NCBI GenBank assembly: GCA_035275105.1
Contig: DATENL010000034.1
Span: 1 to 9,311 of the forward strand
DNA: 9,311 nucleotides
Source: AC-37 sp035275105
GTDB taxonomy: Bacteria > Actinomycetota > Thermoleophilia > Solirubrobacterales > Thermoleophilaceae
Direction of reading: 5' to 3'
Made by a program: the position numbers and the translations under genes. Position 1 is the stretch's first letter. Every line of letters starts with the position of its first letter. Under the pieces are notes generated by a model. The model had not been told where the DNA came from and made no database searches. It worked only from the letters and a program-made list of their open reading frames with translations. This document shows, piece after piece, positions 1 through 6,058 of this stretch.

Positions 1-23
1 CGGACGATCTGCCGGCTCGCGGC

Positions 24-380
24 CTAGCCGGGCGAGCGCTGGAGCTGGCGCTCGACCACGTTGCCGAGAAGCTTCACGACGCCAGGGTCGCCGGACACCT
101 TCACGTGCCCGTGCTCGTAGGCGTCGGCCCAATGCTTCAAGCGGCCCTCGCGGGCCAGCTCGTTGAAGTGCGAACGAGAGACGGATACCTCGAGCCGGGC
201 GTCGGCCGCGGCGTCGCGGTCGATCTTCGGGCCGGGGACCTCGACCCGCCACGGGGCGTCTCCCCCGCGGGCGCGCAGCTCGAGCTTCACGACCAGCTTC
301 AGCTTCCGCAGCGAAGGCACCTCGTCACCCAGCCGCTCGAGGGCCTGGGCGATAAGCGCCTTCGTATCGGCGGACGACAC
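24..380 (-). CDS. SCP2-like sterol/lipid-carrier domain protein
   Basis: Small protein of 118 residues, read from a GTG at 378-380 that lies 2 nt after the stop of the acyl-CoA dehydrogenase, so the two are almost certainly co-transcribed and translationally coupled. What is seen: a short N-terminal helix (about 5-20), beta-rich middle with KLKLVVKLEL (26-35) and WRVEVPG (44-50), then LEVSVSRSHFNELAREGRL (63-81) and the C-terminal AYEHGHVKVSGDPGVVKLLGNVV (about 87-109, key G91, G97, D98). The order of strands, the 'F..L..G' segment and the 'G.vkv.Gd' turn followed by a helix match the SCP2 sterol-binding fold. Proteins of this fold bind acyl-CoAs, fatty acids or sterols in a hydrophobic tunnel and have no catalytic residues. 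Being next to an acyl-CoA dehydrogenase fits a lipid-carrier role, but the ligand is unknown. There is no signal peptide, so it is probably cytoplasmic. The family call rests on pattern only; a divergent unrelated alpha/beta protein remains possible. Confidence 0.72.
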   Translation of the reverse strand: MSSADTKALIAQALERLGDEVPSLRKLKLVVKLELRARGGDAPWRVEVPGPKIDRDAAADARLEVSVSRSHFNELAREGRLKHWADAYEHGHVKVSGDPGVVKLLGNVVERQLQRSPG

Positions 381-382
381 GC

Positions 383-1588
383 CTAGATCTTGTTCCGCTC
401 GAGCAGCTTCTTGCCGATCACCATGCGCTGTATCTCGGAGGTGCCCTCGCCGATGAGAAGCAGCGGGGCGTCGCGGTAGAGGCGCTCGATCTCGTACTCC
501 TTGGAGTAGCCGTAGCCGCCGTGGATGCGGAACGCGTCCTCGACCACCTCCTTGCCGGTCTCCGACGCGAACAGCTTGGCCATCCCGGCCTCGAGGTCCG
601 ACCGCTGGCCGGCGTCCTTGAGGCGTGCCGCCTTCAGCGTGAGCAGCCGGGCGGCCTCGACCTTGGTGGCCATGTCGGCGAGCTTGAACTGAATCGCCTG
701 GTGCTGCGCGATCGGCTTGCCGAAGGTCTTGCGCTCCTGCGAGTAGCGCAGGGCGAGCTCGAGCGCCCGCTGGGCGATGCCCACGCCCCGCGCAGCGACG
801 TTCACGCGGCCGACCTCGAGGGCGTCCATCATCTGGCGGAAGCCCTGGCCGATCCCGTCCTCGCCGCCGAGCACGTTCTCGGCCGGCACGCGGTAGTCCT
901 CGTACACGAGCTCCGTGGACTCGACGCCCTTGTAGCCCATCTTCTTGATCTTGGGCGGGATCGTGAGCCCCTTGTAGTCGCCGCTGTTCTCGGCGGCGCC
1001 GGGCTCCTTCTCGGTGATGAAGCAGGTCATGCCCCTGTAGGGCGGGTCGGCGTCGGGGTCCGACTTGGCGAGCAGGAACACGACGCCGGACATCAGGCCG
1101 TTGGTGACCCACATCTTCTGGCCGTTGACGATCCAGTCGTCGCCGTCCTGCTTCGCGCGCGTGGAGATCGCCTGGACGTCGGATCCGAGCCCGGGCTCCG
1201 AAAGCGAGAACGCGGCCCGGATCTCGCCGGTCGCCATCCGGGGCAGGAAGCGGTCCTTCTGCTCGTCGGTGCCGAACTTCATCAGCAGGTAGGACCCGAT
1301 GAAGTGGGTGTTGACGATCCCGGAGATCGAGATCCAGCCCCGCGAGAGCTCCTCGACGATCATCGCGTAGGTCGTCAGGTCGAGCCCCATCCCGCCGTAC
1401 TCCTCGGGGATCGTGACGCCGAACAGGCCGAGCTCCTTCATCTGCTCCACGACCGCCTCGGGGAACTTGTCCTCGTGGTCGTGCTCCTCGGCGATCGGGA
1501 TGACCTGCTCGTCGACGAACTGCCGGACCATCTCCGTGATCGCGCGCTGCTCGTCGGTCTTCTCGGTGTACGGCGTGGCTACCGCCAA
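383..1588 (-). CDS. acyl-CoA dehydrogenase
   Basis: FAD-dependent acyl-CoA dehydrogenase of 401 residues, the usual length. It introduces the trans-2,3 double bond into an acyl-CoA and passes electrons to electron-transfer flavoprotein. Seen: N-terminal helical domain with IPEEYGGMGLD (60-70); the flavin-contact signature AAFSLSEPGLGSD (125-137) followed by the beta-domain motif GQKMWVTNG; the C-terminal signature RIHGGYGYSKEYEIERLYRDA (354 onward); and LIGEGTSEIQR, whose Glu381 aligns with the catalytic base of medium- and short-chain enzymes. Start: I chose TTG at 1586-1588 because a GGGGGG run ends 5 nt before it. An upstream ATG in the same frame (1684) would translate through the 24-bp palindrome and give a low-complexity Arg/Gly N-terminus, so it is rejected. 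GTG at the third codon is an alternative. The gene lies first in a unit with the SCP2-like gene and just downstream of a candidate operator. Chain length of the substrate cannot be read; short or branched acyl-CoAs are plausible. Confidence 0.95.
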   Translation of the reverse strand: MAVATPYTEKTDEQRAITEMVRQFVDEQVIPIAEEHDHEDKFPEAVVEQMKELGLFGVTIPEEYGGMGLDLTTYAMIVEELSRGWISISGIVNTHFIGSYLLMKFGTDEQKDRFLPRMATGEIRAAFSLSEPGLGSDVQAISTRAKQDGDDWIVNGQKMWVTNGLMSGVVFLLAKSDPDADPPYRGMTCFITEKEPGAAENSGDYKGLTIPPKIKKMGYKGVESTELVYEDYRVPAENVLGGEDGIGQGFRQMMDALEVGRVNVAARGVGIAQRALELALRYSQERKTFGKPIAQHQAIQFKLADMATKVEAARLLTLKAARLKDAGQRSDLEAGMAKLFASETGKEVVEDAFRIHGGYGYSKEYEIERLYRDAPLLLIGEGTSEIQRMVIGKKLLERNKI

Positions 1589-1606
1589 GTCGACCCCCCT
1601 GGTCGG

Positions 1607-1630
1607 CCTGTTGACTCGCGAGTCAACAGG
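1607..1630. promoter_or_regulatory. perfect 24-bp palindrome, probable TetR-type operator of the acyl-CoA dehydrogenase
   Basis: Two 12-nt arms, CCTGTTGACTCG and CGAGTCAACAGG, meet with no spacer and no mismatch. The palindrome ends 18 nt before the chosen TTG start of the acyl-CoA dehydrogenase. A minus-strand TATCCT (1628-1633) overlaps its upstream edge and could be the -10 box, which would put transcription start inside the palindrome; no convincing -35 accompanies it. Length, symmetry and placement fit a repressor of the TetR family, members of which commonly control acyl-CoA catabolism genes and release DNA on binding acyl-CoA. That family assignment is inference; no regulator gene is next to it in this window. 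Confidence 0.7.
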
Positions 1631-1715
1631 ATACCGGCGCCTCGGCCCCTCTCTGCCGCCAGCGCCGCGGCCGGATCGGCGCAAACAGCGGCTAATAACG
1701 GCGCACGATCGGCTG

Positions 1716-1758
1716 CTTTGGTCACTTGACTGCGCATATCGCAGTCAACGTGCCAAAG
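1716..1758. repeat. 43-nt imperfect inverted repeat between the NlpC/P60 gene and the acyl-CoA dehydrogenase
   Basis: Outer arms CTTTGG/CCAAAG and inner arms TTGACTGCG/CGCAGTCAA are exact inverted copies around a CATAT centre. The 4-nt segments between them (TCAC and CGTG on the plus strand) can pair over 3 bp with single-base bulges, giving a stem of about 18 bp. It starts 34 nt downstream of the NlpC/P60 stop codon, a natural place for a transcription terminator on the minus strand, but no U-rich tract follows the stem. The inner arms contain the same TTGACT/AGTCAA as the palindrome at 1607-1630, with a different spacing, so it could instead be a second regulator site upstream of the dehydrogenase promoter. 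The inverted repeat is certain; its role is not. Confidence 0.6.
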
Positions 1759-1792
1759 CGGCGGCCCGGGCGCGGCCGGCGGGGAGCGCGGG

Positions 1793-2338
1793 CTAGCCCG
1801 GGTGGCGCGAGACGAAGCCGCTCGTGTCGCGCTTCTTGCCCCAGCGCGGACCGCTGCCGGGCTTGGCGCCGTGCTTGGCGCCCCACTCGTCGCGGTAGCC
1901 GGTGTCGAAGCGCAGGCCCGCGACCATCATGAACGCGTGGCCGGAGTTCGCGTAGACCGTGATCCACTTGCCGGAGCCGCGGCGGCCCCAGCTCATGAAG
2001 CCGCTCGAGTCCATCGGCGAGTCCACGAGGTCCGCGCCGTGGAGCGCGTACGAGACGGCGCCCGAGCAGTCGTAGGCCGAGTCGTTCCACTTCGCGTGGC
2101 CGCCGCCGTAGCGGTAGGACTTCTCGACGATCTTGTTCGCCGCGGCGATCACCTTCTTGACCTTGTCAGGGGCGTTCGCGGGCGCGACGGCCTTCCCGTT
2201 GATGACGGTCGCCTTCTTCGGTGGCGCCTTGTAGGCCGCGCCGCCGGAGGGCTCGTCGGCGCCGGCGGTGGCCGGGACGACGAGGGCGAGGGCCGCAATG
2301 GGCGCGGCCAGGAGTGTTTTCGCGTAAGCGCGGTTCAT
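1793..2338 (-). CDS. secreted NlpC/P60-family cysteine hydrolase (peptidoglycan endopeptidase-like)
   Basis: Protein of 181 residues that probably cleaves peptide bonds in peptidoglycan outside the membrane. Seen: a signal peptide at 1-27 (N3-R-A, K7, a hydrophobic stretch 8-23, cleavage after A25-G-A27); a linker rich in Ala, Pro and Lys (28-60); then the NlpC/P60 core with YRYGGGH (75-81), DCSGAVSYAL (90-99) holding the catalytic Cys91, and SGHAFMMV (132-139) holding the catalytic His134. The usual third polar residue is less clear. The tail RWGKKRDTSGFVSRHPG completes a small single-domain enzyme with no LysM, SH3 or coiled-coil targeting domain. The ATG at 2336-2338 is chosen because the signal peptide starts there and because the c-di-AMP riboswitch and a GAAAGAG ribosome binding site lie immediately upstream; the longer reading from 2452 would translate through the riboswitch. 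Regulation by c-di-AMP is expected, as for other cell-wall hydrolases behind this riboswitch. The precise bond cut is unknown. Confidence 0.9.
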   Translation of the reverse strand: MNRAYAKTLLAAPIAALALVVPATAGADEPSGGAAYKAPPKKATVINGKAVAPANAPDKVKKVIAAANKIVEKSYRYGGGHAKWNDSAYDCSGAVSYALHGADLVDSPMDSSGFMSWGRRGSGKWITVYANSGHAFMMVAGLRFDTGYRDEWGAKHGAKPGSGPRWGKKRDTSGFVSRHPG

Positions 2339-2339
2339 T

Positions 2340-2478
2340 CTCTTTCGTACGCCTGCGGGGTTAGCTGACGGGCTCGCGCTGAAAGAGCTTGCGCGTCCCC
2401 TCCTCGGATGAGGAAGGAATTCGCCCCTACTTCTGGGTCCCCCGTTCCGCACATGTGCGGATTCGGCGTGAGCGGCAA
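2340..2478 (-). ncRNA. c-di-AMP riboswitch (ydaO/yuaA class)
   Basis: Read on the minus strand, the leader of the NlpC/P60 gene contains the conserved blocks of this class in the right order: CGCCGAAUCC (about 2467-2458), CGGGGGACCCA (2444-2434), GGGGCGAAU (2427-2419), then CUCUUUCAG (2387-2379), GAGCCCGUCAGCUAACCCCG (to about 2355) and AGGCGU (to 2349). Supporting pairings are ACGCC (2469-2465) with GGCGU (2353-2349) as the closing stem, a CCGCACAUGUGCGG hairpin (2460-2447), a CCUC/GAGG hairpin, and the conserved pseudoknot CUCUUUC (2387-2381) with GAAAGAG (2346-2340). These sequences closely match my memory of the Bacillus ydaO leader. In that class c-di-AMP binding lowers expression of cell-wall and osmotic genes. 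Here the pseudoknot 3' strand is also the ribosome binding site, 1 nt before the ATG. The 5' boundary is approximate. Confidence 0.95.
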
Positions 2479-2513
2479 CCTAGCAGACCGCCGCAACGGA
2501 ACTTTCGCCGCGA

Positions 2514-2541
2514 GTCATACCCGTCCTGCAACCGGCGTCAA
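2514..2541 (-). promoter_or_regulatory. promoter of the riboswitch/NlpC-P60 transcript
   Basis: On the minus strand TTGACG (2541-2536) and TATGAC (2519-2514) are separated by 16 bp, matching the sigma70-type -35 box at 5 of 6 positions and the -10 box at 4 of 6. Transcription would start near 2507, about 40 nt before the closing stem of the riboswitch, giving a leader of about 170 nt. The position exactly upstream of the aptamer makes this more convincing than the match score alone. Confidence 0.65.
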
Positions 2542-2668
2542 ACCTGCAATTGCGGCGCTAGAGCGGAAAGTTACAAGTTATGGCGCGGCGGTCCTGGGGT
2601 TATGGAAACCGGCCGCGGGGTCGCCGCGCGGGGCGGCGAGAGCGGCGGCGCGTGCCTAGGATCCGGCC
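2542..2668 (+). other. rest of the divergent intergenic region; no clear promoter seen for the acyl-CoA synthetase
   Basis: The NlpC/P60 gene and the acyl-CoA synthetase are divergent and their starts are 330 bp apart. The left part is the riboswitch and its promoter. The remaining 127 bp is AT-richer near 2565-2581 and GC-rich after 2600. A weak plus-strand pairing of TTGCGG with TACAAG (16-bp spacer) is the best promoter candidate I found, but the match is poor. AGGA at 2658-2661 is the ribosome binding site of the synthetase. I see no small gene here. Confidence 0.4.
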
Positions 2669-4096
2669 GTGAACTTCGCCCGCGACGTCGTGGAGGCCGG
2701 CCCGGCCGAGGCGACGGCCCTCGTGGCGCTCGGGCGCGACGGGTCGCGGCGCGAGATCGCGTTCGCGGAGGCGGCCGACCGCTCGGCGCGACTCGCGGGC
2801 ACCCTGGCGGGGCTGGGCGTGGGCCGCGGCGACGTGGTCGCGACCGTGATCGGGAACCGGCCCGAGTGGGTCTACTCGATGGTGGCGTGCTTCCGGATCG
2901 GCGCCGTCGCGCTGCCGTGCACGGAGCAGCTTCGCGCCAAGGACCTGGCCATGCGGATCGAGCGCGTGCCGCCGCGCGCCGTGATCTGCGACGAGCGCGA
3001 CCGCCCGGCGGTCGACGGCAGCGGGTTCGACGGCCCGGTGATCGAGCTGCCGGACGAGCGCCCGTTCGAGGCCGACCCGGCCCCGATCGCCGACCTCTCC
3101 CCCACCGATCCGGCGCTGATCACCTTCACGTCAGGCACCGCGGGCGAGCCGAAGCCGATCCGCCACGGCCAGCGCTACCTCCCCGGCCAGAGCGTCCAGG
3201 CCGAGCACTGGTTCGGAGCGCGCGCGGGCGACCTCTGCTGGTGCACGGCGGCGAGCGGCTGGTCGAAGTCGGCCCGCAACGTGTTCATCGCGCCGTGGCT
3301 GCGCGGCGCCAGCGCGCTCCTGCACGACGCGCGATTCGACGCCCACGAGCGACTCGACGTGGTCGAGCGGGAGGGCGTGAACGTGCTCTGCATGGCCCCG
3401 ACCGAGTACCGCACGATCGCCAAGCGGGCCGAGCTGCGGCCGCTCTCGGGCCTCCGCCACGCGGTGGCCGCCGGGGAGCCGCTGAACCCCGAGATCGTGG
3501 AGGTCTGGCGGCAGGACGCCGGCGTCGAGGTGCACGACGGCTACGGCCAGACCGAGACCGGCGCGCTCACCGGGATGCCGATCGGCCCGCCTGTGCGGCC
3601 GGGGTCGATGGGCAAGCCGCTCCCGGGCTTCAGGCTGTGGGTGGACGACGGCGAGCTGGTGGCCGACCCGGCCACGATCCCGACGTTCTTCCTCGACGGC
3701 GGCGACGGACCCTGGCGCACCGGCGACCGGGTGCGCGAGGACGAGGACGGCTACCTCTGGTTCGAGGGCCGGGCCGACGACGTGATCATCTCGGCCGGCT
3801 ACCGGATCGGGCCGTTCGAGGTCGAGTCGGCGCTGGTATCCCACCCGGCCGTCGCGGAGGCCGCGGCCGTGGCCGCGCCGGATCCGGAGCGCGGCGCCGT
3901 GGTCCGCGCGGTGGTGGTGCTGCGCGACCCGGGCAGCGCCTCCGACGCCCTCGCCCGCGAGCTCCAGGACCACGTGAAGGCGGAGACCGCGCCGTACAAG
4001 TACCCGCGGATCGTGGACTTCGCGGAGTCGCTGCCGAAGACCAGCAGCGGCAAGATCCGGCGCAAGCTGCTGCGTGACGCGGCGCCGCCCGGGTAG
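2669..4096 (+). CDS. AMP-forming acyl-CoA synthetase, medium-chain (ACSM-like)
   Basis: Cytoplasmic adenylate-forming enzyme of 475 residues that activates a carboxylic acid with ATP and joins it to CoA. Seen in order: NFARDVVEAG (2-11), a typical start for this group; the ATP-binding loop TFTSGTAGEPK (152-162); DLCWCTAASGWSKSARNVFIAPW (188-210), very like the medium-chain ACSM subgroup; LLHDARFD; YGQTETG (292-298); WRTGD (349-353); the hinge GRADDVIISAGYRIGPFEVESAL (367-389); and LPKTSSGKIRRKLL with catalytic Lys462. GTG at 2669 follows AGGA with a 7-nt gap. It is shorter than the usual 530-550 residues, partly from a compact stretch at about 320-348 between the YGQTETG and WRTGD motifs; every catalytic motif is nonetheless present. 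The DUF255 gene starts 9 nt after its stop, so they form one transcription unit. The acid used is unknown: medium-chain, aromatic and branched acids are all options. Confidence 0.93.
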   Translation: MNFARDVVEAGPAEATALVALGRDGSRREIAFAEAADRSARLAGTLAGLGVGRGDVVATVIGNRPEWVYSMVACFRIGAVALPCTEQLRAKDLAMRIERVPPRAVICDERDRPAVDGSGFDGPVIELPDERPFEADPAPIADLSPTDPALITFTSGTAGEPKPIRHGQRYLPGQSVQAEHWFGARAGDLCWCTAASGWSKSARNVFIAPWLRGASALLHDARFDAHERLDVVEREGVNVLCMAPTEYRTIAKRAELRPLSGLRHAVAAGEPLNPEIVEVWRQDAGVEVHDGYGQTETGALTGMPIGPPVRPGSMGKPLPGFRLWVDDGELVADPATIPTFFLDGGDGPWRTGDRVREDEDGYLWFEGRADDVIISAGYRIGPFEVESALVSHPAVAEAAAVAAPDPERGAVVRAVVVLRDPGSASDALARELQDHVKAETAPYKYPRIVDFAESLPKTSSGKIRRKLLRDAAPPG

Positions 4097-4105
4097 CTTC
4101 GAGAC

Positions 4106-6058
4106 ATGTCGAACAGGCTCGCCAACGAGACTTCGCCGTACCTCCTCCAGCACAAGGACAACCCCGTCGACTGGTACCCGTGGGGCGAGGAGGCATTGGC
4201 CCGCGCGCGCGACGAGGACCGCCCGATCCTGCTCTCGATCGGCTACTCCGCGTGCCACTGGTGCCACGTGATGGAGCGCGAGTCGTTCGAGGACCCGCAG
4301 ACGGCGGCGCTGATGAACGAGCGCTTCGTGCCGATCAAGCTCGACCGCGAGGAGCGGCCCGACATCGACGCGATCTACATGGAGGCCTGCCAGGCGATGA
4401 CCGGCCAGGGCGGCTGGCCGCTCAACGTGTTCCTCACCCCCGACCAGGTGCCGTTCTACGCCGGCACGTACTTCCCGCCCGAGGACCGTCACGGGATGCC
4501 GAGCTGGCGGCGCGTGCTGGCGGGGGTCGCCAACGCCTGGGACCAGAACCGTGACGAGATCCGAGCCGGCGGCGAGCAGATCGCGGCGCGGCTGTCCGGC
4601 GGGGCCGCGCTCAGGCCGTCGGAGGGGGAGATCGACCCGGCCGCGCTCGACGCGGCGGTCGAGGGGCTCCGCGCCGCCTACGACCCGGAGAACGGCGGCT
4701 TCGGCGGCGCGCCGAAGTTCCCGCCCGCATCGGCGCTCGAGCTGCTGCTGCGGCGCGGCGAGACCGAGATGACCGCGAGGACGCTCCGGGCGATGGCCAG
4801 CGGCGGGATGTACGACCAGGTGGGCGGCGGGTTCGCGCGCTACTCGGTCGACGCGACCTGGCTCGTGCCGCACTTCGAGAAGATGCTCTACGACAACGCC
4901 CTGCTGGCGCGCGCGTACCTGCACGGCTGGCAGGTCGTCGGCGACGAGCTCTTCCGGACGGTCGTCGAGGAGACGCTCGACTGGATGCTCCGCGAGATGC
5001 GCGGGCCGGAGGGCGGCTTCTACTCGGCGCTCGACGCCGACTCCGAGGGCGTGGAGGGGAAGTTCTACGTCTGGTCGGTGGAGGAGCTGCGCGAGGCGCT
5101 CGGCGACGACGCCGACGAGGCGATCTCGTTCTTCGGCGCGACCGAGGACGGCAACTTCGAGGGCTCGAACATCCTGACCCGCGGCGTGGCGCCCTCGGAT
5201 CGGCTGCCCGAGATCAGGCAGCGGCTGTACGACGTCCGGGCGAAGCGCGTCTGGCCGGGGCTCGACGACAAGCGCCTGACGGCCTGGAACGCTCTGGCGA
5301 TAGGCGCCCTCGCCGACACCGGGGCGGTCCTGGAGCGCGCGGACTATCTGGACGCGGCGCGGGCGTGCGCGGAGTTCGTGCTCGGCGACCTGCGGGACGC
5401 CGAGGGCCGCCTGCTGCGGACCTACAAGGACGGGACGGCGAAGCTCAACGCGTACCTGGAGGACCACGCGTTCCTGCTCGAGGCGCTCCTGTCGCTCTAC
5501 GAGGCGACCTTCGAGCCGCGCTGGTTCGCGGCCGCGCGGGCGACGGCGGACGCGATGATCGAGCGCTTCGCCGACGACGAGCGGGGCGGGTTCTTCGAGA
5601 CCTCCTCGGACCACGAGCGGCTGGTCGCGCGGCGCAAGGACCTCGAGGACAACCCGATCCCGGCGGGCAACTCGAGCGCGGCGTACGGGCTGCTGAGGCT
5701 CGCCGCCCTCACCGGTGAGCACGAGTACGAGCGGCGGGCGGTCGGCGTGATCCGACTGCTCCACCCCGTCGCCCCGCGACACCCGCAGGCGTTCGCCCAC
5801 CTGCTCCAGGCGATCGACTTCCACCTCGCGCGCGTGCGCGAGGTGGCGCTGGTGGGCGACGACACGCGGCCGCTCGAGCGCGTCGTGCGCGAGCGCTTCC
5901 GCCCGCACATCGTGCTCGCGGGCGGGGAGCGCGACGGCGTGCCGCTGCTCGAGGGGCGCGAGCCGGTCGACGGGCGCGCGGCCGCCTACGTGTGCGAGCG
6001 CTTCGCGTGCCAGCGCCCGGTGACCGAGCCGGCGGAGCTAGCGGCGCTGCTCGACTGA
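4106..6058 (+). CDS. thioredoxin-like domain protein with DUF255 (YyaL/SPATA20 type)
   Basis: A 650-residue protein of a widely conserved but poorly understood family. Seen: N-terminal NRLANETSPYLLQHKDNPVDW (3-23) and the near-invariant CHWCHVMERESFED (50-63), a thioredoxin-like CxxC with Cys50 and Cys53; then LDREERPDIDAIYM and GGWPLNVFLTPD (102-113) with AGTYFPP. The remaining 500 residues form the expected alpha/alpha-barrel-like region related to N-acylglucosamine 2-epimerases, with GGGFARYSVDATWLVPHFEKMLYDNA, YSALDADSEG, KRLTAWNALAIGALADTG and NPIPAGNSSAA. Length and motifs are complete for the family. No signal peptide or membrane segment is visible, so it should be cytoplasmic. The ATG at 4106 sits 9 nt after the acyl-CoA synthetase stop with only a weak GAG as ribosome binding site, suggesting coupled translation. 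Its 3' end overlaps the convergent peroxiredoxin gene by 21 bp. The reaction is not established; a redox function is suggested only by the CxxC. Confidence 0.95.
   Translation: MSNRLANETSPYLLQHKDNPVDWYPWGEEALARARDEDRPILLSIGYSACHWCHVMERESFEDPQTAALMNERFVPIKLDREERPDIDAIYMEACQAMTGQGGWPLNVFLTPDQVPFYAGTYFPPEDRHGMPSWRRVLAGVANAWDQNRDEIRAGGEQIAARLSGGAALRPSEGEIDPAALDAAVEGLRAAYDPENGGFGGAPKFPPASALELLLRRGETEMTARTLRAMASGGMYDQVGGGFARYSVDATWLVPHFEKMLYDNALLARAYLHGWQVVGDELFRTVVEETLDWMLREMRGPEGGFYSALDADSEGVEGKFYVWSVEELREALGDDADEAISFFGATEDGNFEGSNILTRGVAPSDRLPEIRQRLYDVRAKRVWPGLDDKRLTAWNALAIGALADTGAVLERADYLDAARACAEFVLGDLRDAEGRLLRTYKDGTAKLNAYLEDHAFLLEALLSLYEATFEPRWFAAARATADAMIERFADDERGGFFETSSDHERLVARRKDLEDNPIPAGNSSAAYGLLRLAALTGEHEYERRAVGVIRLLHPVAPRHPQAFAHLLQAIDFHLARVREVALVGDDTRPLERVVRERFRPHIVLAGGERDGVPLLEGREPVDGRAAAYVCERFACQRPVTEPAELAALLD

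Noticed and set aside
24..1112. Minus-strand frame running from the SCP2-like protein back through the dehydrogenase, as one 362-residue protein
   Set aside because: Only its last 118 codons look like protein. The rest is a shifted reading of the dehydrogenase gene, whose correct frame holds the catalytic motifs.
1589..1684. Upstream ATG (1684) as start of the acyl-CoA dehydrogenase
   Set aside because: It would translate the 24-bp palindrome and add 32 Arg/Gly-rich residues not typical of the family; the TTG at 1588 has a good ribosome binding site.
2447..2460. 14-bp palindrome CCGCACATGTGCGG read as an operator
   Set aside because: It is the hairpin following the GAAUCC block of the c-di-AMP riboswitch, so the RNA fold explains it.
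2389..4077. A 562-codon plus-strand frame overlapping the acyl-CoA synthetase in another frame
   Set aside because: It is Arg/Gly/Ala-rich low-complexity sequence crossing the riboswitch region; the real gene is the frame starting at 2669.
3131..5908. A 925-codon open frame on the minus strand opposite the acyl-CoA synthetase and DUF255 genes
   Set aside because: Its product is dominated by Arg, Val, Leu, Glu and His with no recognisable domain, and it lies antisense to two genes with complete conserved motifs. Long antisense frames are expected in GC-rich DNA with strong third-position bias.
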